Origin: a virus
Length of the DNA stretch: 41,733 nucleotides
Virus record (IMG/VR): IMGVR_UViG_3300046011_008865
Coordinates: 1 to 41,733 of that record
Direction: 5' to 3' (one strand)
Positions 7,884 through 14,200 of the stretch are shown here, piece by piece. The notes beneath the pieces are model-generated. The model was not told the DNA's origin and did not search any database. It saw only the letters and a list, made by a program, of their open reading frames with translations. Positions within the stretch are counted from its first letter, which is position 1, and every line of letters begins with the position of its first letter. Made by a program: the position numbers and the translations under genes.

Positions 7884-7917
7884 ACTCCTGTTGTTTATTC
7901 TAACAGAAGTATTTATC
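7884..7917 (-). promoter_or_regulatory. Late promoter GATAAATA plus hairpin sequestering the endolysin ribosome site
   Basis: On the minus strand ACTTCTGTT (7910-7902) pairs with AACAGGAGT (7892-7884): nine pairs, one of them U-G, with a 9-base loop. The 3' arm holds the AGGAG ribosome site. GATAAATA (7917-7910) should start RNA near 7904, removing most of the 5' arm. Early read-through RNA would be masked and late RNA open, as in T4 gene e. Confidence 0.6.
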
Positions 7918-7926
7918 ATCATAGGA

Positions 7927-8436
7927 TTAGATGAGATCACCATATAACATATTGTCTAAATGTTTATATAGGTCATGTGGTCCAACCACTACATTCATAA
8001 TAGTCGTGGTTCCATCATCTAATGTCAAGTCACCAACAGGATGACATAGCGCAGTTCCTTTCTGTAACATAGGATGAGTAACCGCCATGTTAGGATGAAC
8101 ATCTTTTACTTGAATTGGTAATGTTCTAAACTTAGAATCATTTGGTGTCATAATCAACGGATATGCTTCAACAGTAATACAATCAGCAAGTGGCATACAA
8201 TCTAACTTCTGAGTATCAACATCTGATACCATAATATACCAATTATATGGCAAGCTAAAAACTAACCCATTTACTTCAACACTAATCAAGGTTCCGGAAG
8301 TTTCTTCTAAGTAATGAAGCGGGTGTAAAGTAAAGTCAAGTAATGATGAAGAAAAAGCCCAAAAGAACTTTGGAACTATTGGGGCATTTGATGTTTCAAT
8401 CAAATATGGTTTTGAGTATTCAGTAAGTATTAGCAT
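7927..8436 (-). CDS. Hypothetical protein between uvsW and endolysin
   Basis: A 169-residue protein without signal peptide or membrane segment. It appears beta-rich, with many hydrophobic and aromatic stretches (FFWAFSSSLLDF, LPYNWYIMVSD) and two Cys-containing motifs (LDCMPLADC, GTALCHPVGD). The LPYNWYIMVSD...LDCMPLADC pattern looks like a conserved single-domain fold, but I cannot name a family. It starts at the ATG 8436, 7 bases after the uvsW C-part stop, with no clear Shine-Dalgarno site. It could be co-transcribed with either uvsW or the endolysin gene. Confidence 0.65.
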   Translation of the reverse strand: MLILTEYSKPYLIETSNAPIVPKFFWAFSSSLLDFTLHPLHYLEETSGTLISVEVNGLVFSLPYNWYIMVSDVDTQKLDCMPLADCITVEAYPLIMTPNDSKFRTLPIQVKDVHPNMAVTHPMLQKGTALCHPVGDLTLDDGTTTIMNVVVGPHDLYKHLDNMLYGDLI

Positions 8437-8443
8437 ATAGTTA

Positions 8444-9298
8444 TTATGATATTTTGATTTTGATTGAGTTAGTTATCGGATATTGAGATTCTTTATACCA
8501 TTTTACACGCTCGCGTGCATGCGCTTTAGACCACTTAAGGTCGGCAAAAATATCAATTACTTTTACCATTTTCTTATCTGATGCCAAACGAGTTCCACGA
8601 CCAACAGATTGAATTGCTTTGATATACGACTTCCCTGCATCTACGAAAATCAAACACTTAACTCGGTCAATACTAATGCCAGTTGAAGCAATACCGGATG
8701 TTGCAACAACAATCATATCATCCTGAGTTTCAAACAAATCGTATTGAGCTTTTCTTTCTTTCTTTTTAGAAGCACCATATAAGAAGACTGCATTACCGCT
8801 AATTGCTTGTGTTAAGTTTTCTCCAAACGGAACAGAATTGACAAGAACTAAAGTATTACCGATTTGCTCTGCATATTGGATAATCAAGCCAGCAATAACT
8901 TCTATTCGTTCTTCATTCTTAGAAAGATAGTTCTTTTCAGCTGCATAGTCAGGGAACTGTTCTTTACTTGATTGTTTCAAACAGACTTGTTCAATATCTA
9001 CTTCAGCAAGATAGCCATTATCAATCAACCAACGTGCAGGGATTTCAATAAGAGTATCTCCTATTGAAGCACGAAGAGACATTTGGTCAGCGGGAGGTTT
9101 TGGGAATGTGCCTGTTACACCAAACTTGAATGGTATATGAGCACCATGTTCGTTCAGTAACTTTTGAGCTACATGAGCTTTAGCACCATGGCAATTTGCA
9201 ACTACAGCTCCATGTACAATATAATTATGATTATTTTTAACATGTAAATTATAAACTATTTCCGGTTTGTCTATTTCTATCTTTGATAGTAGTTTCAT
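8444..9298 (-). CDS. uvsW: UvsW-type helicase, C-terminal half preceded by a split C-intein
   Basis: This 284-residue ORF starts with a 35-residue C-intein ending VVAN, then the C-extein CHGAKAHVAQK, i.e. the second half of the DExH box. The rest is the second RecA-like lobe: GVTGTFPK (motif III region), VATSGIASTGIS (motif V) and QSVGRGTR (motif VI). UvsW unwinds branched recombination intermediates and R-loops and helps convert origin to recombination-dependent replication. Joined to the N-half it gives 478 residues, close to T4 UvsW. The ATG at 9298 lies 50 bases inside the endonuclease gene, in another frame, and has no visible ribosome site. Confidence 0.92.
   Translation of the reverse strand: MKLLSKIEIDKPEIVYNLHVKNNHNYIVHGAVVANCHGAKAHVAQKLLNEHGAHIPFKFGVTGTFPKPPADQMSLRASIGDTLIEIPARWLIDNGYLAEVDIEQVCLKQSSKEQFPDYAAEKNYLSKNEERIEVIAGLIIQYAEQIGNTLVLVNSVPFGENLTQAISGNAVFLYGASKKKERKAQYDLFETQDDMIVVATSGIASTGISIDRVKCLIFVDAGKSYIKAIQSVGRGTRLASDKKMVKVIDIFADLKWSKAHARERVKWYKESQYPITNSIKIKIS
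9194..9298 (-). other. C-intein of the split UvsW intein, non-canonical penultimate residue
   Basis: This is a 35-residue C-intein. Block F is visible as IVYNLHVKNNHNYIVHG and block G as VVAN before Cys (TGC at 9193-9191). The penultimate residue is Ala instead of the usual His; the terminal Asn and +1 Cys are kept. Its first 50 bases also encode the C-terminus of the homing endonuclease in another frame. Confidence 0.9.
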
Positions 9299-10226
9299 AA
9301 AATTTTTTTATTTTTAATAAAGTAACATTATCAATTTCATTATGAGGCAAATCGTCATATGAAATTAAATTTATTAATTCATGTTCAGTTATAATTTCAA
9401 ATTTATAATTATTGTCTTTTGCCCATTTTATACCTTCATTTATTTTAAAATTATCCTTTTTTATATTTTTGGAAGGTTTGATTTCAAAAATAGTTAAAGT
9501 GTCTTTATTGAAAAAATCAGTAATATAAATTTTTAATTTACCGGTTTCAGAAATATAAGGTATTCTTATTTTTTCATATTCATATCCAGTAGCCGCATAA
9601 AAAATAACTTCCCAGGAAGACCTAAACTTTATATTTCTGAATTCTATATTTTTCCTAGTTCTACTATTATGCGGATTTGGAGTCCATTCTCCATTCTGGA
9701 TTTTTTGTTTCATTTCATATGATTTTGCCTTTTTCCATTCATCAGAATGGGTCCTTCCATACATAGGATTTTTTTCGCTAAGTCTTTCGTTAGAAATTTT
9801 TTCTAAACGGATATCAGTTTCTTTTGATAAACCTTTATTCCATGGAACAACATCAGATGATTTGCCTTTATTCCAAGGAATTTCTCCTTTTTTGTCGAAA
9901 CATCTATTTGAACTTTTGGCTGTAGCATTTCCTCCAATTTTTGCAATCAAATGTTTTCGCAATTTTTCAGCTTCAATTCTGAGCATTTCATCTTTACTTA
10001 AATACTGTTGAATAATTAATTCTGGATATAACAAAAATAATTTTGTTTTAAATTTTGTAAATAACTTTAAATTTAATTTAATTCCATTTGAAAATAATGC
10101 TACATCAAAAAATTTTCGACCACTTCCAATTCTGTTTTTGTACAATAAATCAATTAAAATTACATCGCAATTTAGCTCTTTCAGCTTTAAATTAATTTTT
10201 TCAATTATTTTGTTTTTATATGACAT
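9249..10226 (-). CDS. Free-standing PD-(D/E)XK homing endonuclease with NUMOD3-like repeats, between the uvsW halves
   Basis: A 325-residue protein. The middle has repeated IPWNKGKS / VPWNKGLS motifs and NPMYGRTHSDEWKKAKS, typical of NUMOD3-type DNA-binding modules of homing enzymes. Then comes a nuclease core of the RSxWE...DF...ExK type: R202-SSW-E206, D237 (YITDFF), E248-I-K250. It should cut intein-free uvsW alleles. The gene is strikingly AT-rich compared with its neighbours, suggesting a separate origin. Its last 16 codons overlap the UvsW C-intein. TATAAATA, a perfect late promoter, lies 29 bases before the ATG, overlapping the N-intein stop codon. Confidence 0.87.
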   Translation of the reverse strand: MSYKNKIIEKINLKLKELNCDVILIDLLYKNRIGSGRKFFDVALFSNGIKLNLKLFTKFKTKLFLLYPELIIQQYLSKDEMLRIEAEKLRKHLIAKIGGNATAKSSNRCFDKKGEIPWNKGKSSDVVPWNKGLSKETDIRLEKISNERLSEKNPMYGRTHSDEWKKAKSYEMKQKIQNGEWTPNPHNSRTRKNIEFRNIKFRSSWEVIFYAATGYEYEKIRIPYISETGKLKIYITDFFNKDTLTIFEIKPSKNIKKDNFKINEGIKWAKDNNYKFEIITEHELINLISYDDLPHNEIDNVTLLKIKKFYETTIKDRNRQTGNSL

Positions 10227-10254
10227 TAGTTTTGCTTCAATGAAACTCAGAAAG

Positions 10255-10262
10255 TATTTATA
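10255..10262 (-). promoter_or_regulatory. T4-type late promoter TATAAATA for the uvsW homing endonuclease
   Basis: A perfect TATAAATA on the minus strand, overlapping the N-intein TAA. Its start site would be near 10249, in front of the endonuclease ATG (10226). An upstream ATGAAA (10280-10275) can pair with TTTCAT (10245-10240), weakly suggesting a read-through hairpin like the one at the GIY-YIG gene. Confidence 0.6.
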
Positions 10263-11238
10263 AAAATTCTATAATTTCATCCTCAAAAGTTAAATCTTTC
10301 GCTTTAACTTTTCCACGAGTTTTAGTATAAAACTCGTGATTTTCTGTAACTTCAATTAAAATTCCATTATCAAATTTCAATTGAAGCATTTTTGAATTTG
10401 AGCTCTTTAATAAATTTTTATGAACTTTTACAATTTCATCTTCTATAAATGTTCCGTCTTTATTCATTGAATAAACAATATCTCCAATTTTTAATTGGGA
10501 TATTTCAATGTCGCCATTGGGAGTTTTTACTTTCTGTGAACCTGAAAAACATTCATCCCAGATTAGAGCTTGGAAATTATCAAGTAGTCTTGGTTGATAT
10601 TGTAATGCTTGCCAGGTAGCGACTACGTTTAAGTGGTCAATATCTTTATTGTCGCCAGAGTATACTCCAGTGTCCATACCAACACCACGATAGAATTCGA
10701 CAGTCTGGTCAACTAAGTCAGATGATGGTACTATTGTAACACAATTATACCCAGCAGATGAAAATGCATGAGAAATTCCTGCGGTCATCAACGTTTTACC
10801 AGCACCTGTGCCTGCAATAATAAACCCACAGCCATGTTCAATACAAAGATTGATTGATTGAGCTTGATATGGTCGAAGATAAACATTAGGTATTAAGTTC
10901 GATTCTTCTTCTTCATTGATTTCTTCATCAGTTATTAAGAATACTTCTTCGTTTATCAAAGGTGGTAAATCATAATAACTTCGCTTATCAACTAAGTCAA
11001 TTTGATATTGCCATTTTTCTATAAGAGGAATGATTTGAGTTAAGAGCTTAACATATGTCTTTCCAGTCTTTTCAAAAAACCTAACTCGTCCATCCCATCT
11101 TCCCATGACAAATAATGGCATATGTCTATACCCATCAACATATGGGCCAAATAATTCCCAGAGCATATCAACATGAAATTTGTCTAATCCTTGGATTGAA
11201 CACCATACTTCATTTTGAATTGTGATTTTTACAATCAT
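10258..11238 (-). CDS. uvsW: UvsW-type helicase, N-terminal half fused to a split N-intein
   Basis: This 326-residue ORF starts at the ATG 11238, overlapping the uvsY stop as ATGA; longer readings would need a TTG start inside uvsY. The N-terminal domain has DGYRHMPLFVMGRWDGRVRF, matching the T4 UvsW start (DGYR...GNWDGR), then a Q-motif-like LRPYQ, Walker A AGTGAGKT (142-149) and the first half of motif II, LIWDE (229). The next 97 residues are an N-intein ending at a TAA. The helicase cannot be functional without the other half, because the DECH motif is divided between two polypeptides. Confidence 0.93.
   Translation of the reverse strand: MIVKITIQNEVWCSIQGLDKFHVDMLWELFGPYVDGYRHMPLFVMGRWDGRVRFFEKTGKTYVKLLTQIIPLIEKWQYQIDLVDKRSYYDLPPLINEEVFLITDEEINEEEESNLIPNVYLRPYQAQSINLCIEHGCGFIIAGTGAGKTLMTAGISHAFSSAGYNCVTIVPSSDLVDQTVEFYRGVGMDTGVYSGDNKDIDHLNVVATWQALQYQPRLLDNFQALIWDECFSGSQKVKTPNGDIEISQLKIGDIVYSMNKDGTFIEDEIVKVHKNLLKSSNSKMLQLKFDNGILIEVTENHEFYTKTRGKVKAKDLTFEDEIIEFL
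10261..10551 (-). other. N-intein of the split UvsW intein
   Basis: This is a 97-residue N-intein. It starts with Cys in CFSGSQKVKTPNG (block A) directly after LIWDE, and has block B VTENHEFYT (TxxH) followed by KVKAKDLTFEDE. It ends at a stop with no internal endonuclease. The partner C-intein begins 1 kb downstream. Confidence 0.93.
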
Positions 11239-11693
11239 AATACGTATTCTTCTAGTGAAGCGACTGCCATTTTTGTAATGTGTCCCATTTGCCAATTCAT
11301 AGTATCAAGAGCATCAATAATTCCATTGATGCTATTACGGAGGTGAGTGATTTCTAATATAAGTTCAGACATTTCTACAAATTCAGGGTCGCCTTTGATA
11401 TACTGTTTTATATCAGTTTGAGATAGCTGACGAGAATACCCCTCATTATAAGCTTTATGTCTAACTCCTTCTATTTTATCACGTCGGATTGATAATAGTT
11501 CTTCAATACTCTTTAGTTCAGCTGCATATATTTTGAATTCTGCAAGTTTCTTTGGAATATTTCTGCAAACTTCAACTAACTTCCTACCTTCTAATGTAAA
11601 GAATGGTTTTACTTCTTCAATTCTTGTTTCATATCTATCAATGTATTCAAGAACTAAATGTACATTATCCGCAATAGGAGATAGGAAAGTCAT
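11235..11693 (-). CDS. uvsY: UvsY-like recombination mediator
   Basis: A 152-residue, mostly helical, charged protein between uvsX and uvsW. Its C-terminal part (ELILEITHLRNSINGIIDALDTMNWQMGHITKM) resembles the end of T4 UvsY, and the length is near T4's 137. UvsY loads UvsX onto gp32-coated ssDNA. Its ATG follows the uvsX stop by 2 bases and its stop overlaps the uvsW ATG. The match is distant by eye; the gene order (uvsX-uvsY-uvsW) carries much of the weight. Confidence 0.75.
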   Translation of the reverse strand: MTFLSPIADNVHLVLEYIDRYETRIEEVKPFFTLEGRKLVEVCRNIPKKLAEFKIYAAELKSIEELLSIRRDKIEGVRHKAYNEGYSRQLSQTDIKQYIKGDPEFVEMSELILEITHLRNSINGIIDALDTMNWQMGHITKMAVASLEEYVL

Positions 11694-11695
11694 AA

Positions 11696-12799
11696 TTACT
11701 CTTCGCTATTGATAGTTATCAATTCATCCGCATCATTATCTTCTTCTGGGTCATAAGATAATGTTTCAGGTTCTTCCATTTTTGCATCAATCAAATGTTC
11801 CTGTTCAAGAACGATAGGATGCGAAAATAGTTTTTGTACAAGTTCTTCATTCAATTGTTTCTTTTGAAACTTGACTAATTCGTTAGGCAATTGACATGAA
11901 TACCAAGCACCAGATTTTGTCACAACTTTATCTAGTTCCAATAAATCAAGTAACCCGGAATAAGGAGACATGCCAGTTGAATACGGAACTTCAAGTTCAA
12001 CTTTAGAACCCAGTTTAGCAAAGCGGGTTTTGAATGCTTCAACTCGCATACGAACACCAATGACTTCGGATTCTTCTTTTAGTTTCAATCGAGTAACTAA
12101 CCCAATCAAAGAAGGGAAGAATCTTGTACTATTAGTAATAGCCCATAAACCGTCACCTGCCATTGGGTCAGCAGGATAAACGTGGTCAGTTACTAATACC
12201 GTGATTGGAAGTTTAGTAATAGATGAAAGAATCATACGAAGCATCATCTTTGAACGTTTTGCACGTTGTCCTTGGTCACCTTTAGTAGTACCATCTTTTG
12301 CATAATTTTCAACTTCAGTAGAGGTTGATAACATTGCAATACTATCAAGTACCATTACAATTCGAGGTGCATCATAGTTGTTTCGGCCATATTCTTTTTC
12401 ATAACCAGTAAAGAAATCAGAACAAACACTATTAACATCTTCCATCATACCAACTTGAATGTAAGTTAGTTTTTCTTCAGAAATATCGATACCAATTTTT
12501 ACTAAGAAATCAACATCAAGTGCGTTTTCTGAATCAAGTATGACTAAGTGAGCACCTTCTTTTTGAGCTTGAGCTAATACATTTGAAGATAAGAAACTTT
12601 TACCCGCTCCAGATGGACCAACAAAAGCCGTGATACGACCTTCAGGAATTGCACGGAAGTAAGAACCTGTTAAGATTTTGTTAAGAGCATAATTGCCAGA
12701 TGAATACCACTTTTTAGGAGCACTGATTCCAACATTTACCGTCTTCAACTTTTCAATGTTCTTCTTAAAGTCTTTTAAGAATTTTAAGTCTGTTGCCAT
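11696..12799 (-). CDS. uvsX: UvsX/RecA-like recombinase
   Basis: A 367-residue strand-exchange ATPase. Walker A is GPSGAGKS (61-68), Walker B appears as IVMVLDSIAML, and the C-terminal block MSPYSGLLDLLEL...GAWYS matches T4 UvsX (IDPYSGLLDMALEL...GWYA). The acidic C-terminal tail (EEPETLSYDPEEDNDADE) is typical of RecA-type regulators. It drives recombination-dependent replication with UvsY, UvsW and gp32, whose genes adjoin. The ATG at 12799 has AGGA 8 bases upstream; a nearer ATG (12805) is too close to it, and the open frame continues to a TTG that is not needed. Confidence 0.95.
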   Translation of the reverse strand: MATDLKFLKDFKKNIEKLKTVNVGISAPKKWYSSGNYALNKILTGSYFRAIPEGRITAFVGPSGAGKSFLSSNVLAQAQKEGAHLVILDSENALDVDFLVKIGIDISEEKLTYIQVGMMEDVNSVCSDFFTGYEKEYGRNNYDAPRIVMVLDSIAMLSTSTEVENYAKDGTTKGDQGQRAKRSKMMLRMILSSITKLPITVLVTDHVYPADPMAGDGLWAITNSTRFFPSLIGLVTRLKLKEESEVIGVRMRVEAFKTRFAKLGSKVELEVPYSTGMSPYSGLLDLLELDKVVTKSGAWYSCQLPNELVKFQKKQLNEELVQKLFSHPIVLEQEHLIDAKMEEPETLSYDPEEDNDADELITINSEE

Positions 12800-12826
12800 A
12801 TACATTTTCCTTTTATAAGACAAAAA

Positions 12827-12866
12827 AGGAAAGTTATACCCTTTATGATATGAGTATAACTTTCCT
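12827..12866 (-). terminator. Rho-independent terminator after gp32
   Basis: A perfect 13-bp inverted repeat (AGGAAAGTTATAC, 12827-12839, with 12854-12866) and a 14-base loop. On the minus strand it is followed by TTTTTTG. It lies between the gp32 stop and the uvsX start, so it ends the gp32 message. Confidence 0.88.
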
Positions 12867-12881
12867 GTTAGTTAGGAGTTA

Positions 12882-13793
12882 TTATTCAGCTGCAGCGCCA
12901 TTTTCTTTAGCTGCTTTAGCACGAGCACGAAGAGCTGCTAATGCTGAAGAACCAGAAGTTGGTGCTGCCTCAGCAGCCGCCGGTGTCGCTTGGGCGGCGA
13001 CAACAGTTTCAGTAGGAGCAACAGGTGTGGCAACAGGTGTTGATGTTGCTACTTCTGCAACTGACGGAGTTGCTGGCGCTTGAGCAGTAGTTGTTGTTGG
13101 AGCAACAGAAGCACCCGTGATATCAGCATGAAGTAATGCTTCAAGTTCAGCACGAGGAATATGTTTACGACGTTGTTCTTTCAAATCATAAAGCTCTAAA
13201 CGATTGACGATATCATCATCAACATTAGTTTGTTTTGGAGCAAAAGAACTTGTGCCATAATCTGCATATTGGCCAGATTTAGTTTTCTTAATACGGAAAT
13301 TGTAACCGCCAACCAATGAATATGGTTCAACTTCCAAATCACCTGATTGAAATGCGGCTTGAATCAATTTGAATATTTTTGGACCAAAATCAATTAGTTT
13401 GACTAATTGTTCTGCATCATGCTCGATTGGACTTTCAATAACTAAAACTTGTCCAATATAAGACAATTTTCTGTAGTATTTTTTACCAAGTTCTTCGTTC
13501 TTTTCATCGTAGTATTTTCTGGACAAATCACAAATTGGGCATGATTCACCATACATTTTACCACAAGCAACAGTGGTTCTTTGACCATTGATATTAAGTT
13601 CATGAACATGATTTTCAACTAAGAAACCTAGTGGGTTATCTTCATCTAAATCTGGGAGGAAACGAACGATTGCGGTTTGGTCTTCATTCATTTTCCAGAA
13701 TGGATAGAACTTTTTCCATGAATCATCAGAAGATGTTGAAGAAGAGGCTTTTGCAGCGAATGCGGCTTTTAATGCTTCGAGTTTATTTGTCAT
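12882..13793 (-). CDS. 32: gp32-like single-stranded DNA-binding protein
   Basis: A 303-residue SSB. The N-terminal LAST-like basic segment is followed by an OB-type core with a zinc site: H62/H64, C77, C85, C88 (ACGKMYGESCPIC), matching the T4 spacing. Conserved aromatic and basic stretches (KKYYRKLSYIGQVLVI, YNFRIKKTKSGQYADY) should bind DNA. It coats ssDNA and coordinates polymerase, helicase loading and UvsX/UvsY. Unlike T4 it lacks a strongly acidic tail: residues about 228-303 are a long Ala/Thr/Pro/Val stretch ending in a short basic helix (ALRARAKAAKE). AGGA lies 9 bases before the ATG. Confidence 0.95.
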   Translation of the reverse strand: MTNKLEALKAAFAAKASSSTSSDDSWKKFYPFWKMNEDQTAIVRFLPDLDEDNPLGFLVENHVHELNINGQRTTVACGKMYGESCPICDLSRKYYDEKNEELGKKYYRKLSYIGQVLVIESPIEHDAEQLVKLIDFGPKIFKLIQAAFQSGDLEVEPYSLVGGYNFRIKKTKSGQYADYGTSSFAPKQTNVDDDIVNRLELYDLKEQRRKHIPRAELEALLHADITGASVAPTTTTAQAPATPSVAEVATSTPVATPVAPTETVVAAQATPAAAEAAPTSGSSALAALRARAKAAKENGAAAE

Positions 13794-13984
13794 AATTAAA
13801 ATTCCTATAAAGTAATTAAAGTGTATAAAGTAATAAAAACATGCAAAGACATTTATCCTTACATGTATTCTATTTATAGATTTTGAAAATTAAAACTTGC
13901 AGCGGGGGATTTACTACAGCGAGGGGTGGTGCAGATTTGAATGATTATTATATCAAAGTAATCATCCAATGTAAATGGTTATTT
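13794..13984 (-). promoter_or_regulatory. gp32 leader: early promoter, C-rich repeats, possible attenuator, late promoter
   Basis: TTTACA (13975-13970) and TATAAT (13952-13947), 17 bp apart, form a near-consensus sigma70 promoter. Its leader carries two C-rich copies, CCCCTCGCTG and CCCCCGCTG (minus strand, 13926-13917 and 13908-13900). A perfect late box TATAAATA (13878-13871) follows, then ACATG...CATGT with an inner AAG/CTT pair and a T5 run, a possible attenuator. So gp32 seems to have separate early and late starts. Confidence 0.75.
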
Positions 13985-14200
13985 TTAGTCAACAAAGCGA
14001 CAAAACTCTCCAGAGTCAAGAGCTGCTTGTGCTTCTTCAGGTGAAGCAAAGTATTGGCTATCACGAGTGCCAGGACCACTTTCATTGGCATTATCTGGGT
14101 CATGCCAAAGTGAGCCAATGTAATAGCCACGAGCCGATTCCAACACCATAAGATGGGAATAGTGTTTTCGTTCTTCGAAAGGAACTTGGTTTGACTTCAT
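13985..14200 (-). CDS. Small hypothetical protein downstream of HD-Pnk
   Basis: A 71-residue protein, hydrophilic, with SHLMVLESARGYYIGSLWHDPD and a C-terminal YFASPEEAQAALDSG helix. It looks like a small alpha/beta domain; I do not recognise it. Its ATG overlaps the HD-Pnk stop (ATGA) and has GAGG 4 bases upstream, so it is surely translated with that gene. A shorter ORF in another frame here is a shadow. Confidence 0.7.
   Translation of the reverse strand: MKSNQVPFEERKHYSHLMVLESARGYYIGSLWHDPDNANESGPGTRDSQYFASPEEAQAALDSGEFCRFVD

Noticed and set aside
11239-11295. Longer UvsW start
   Set aside because: It requires a TTG inside uvsY; the ATG at 11238 overlaps the uvsY stop and matches the T4 UvsW N-terminus.
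12793-13083. Plus-strand ORF antisense to gp32 (Ala/Val-rich)
   Set aside because: It mirrors the low-complexity tail of gp32, has no ribosome site and overlaps a terminator.
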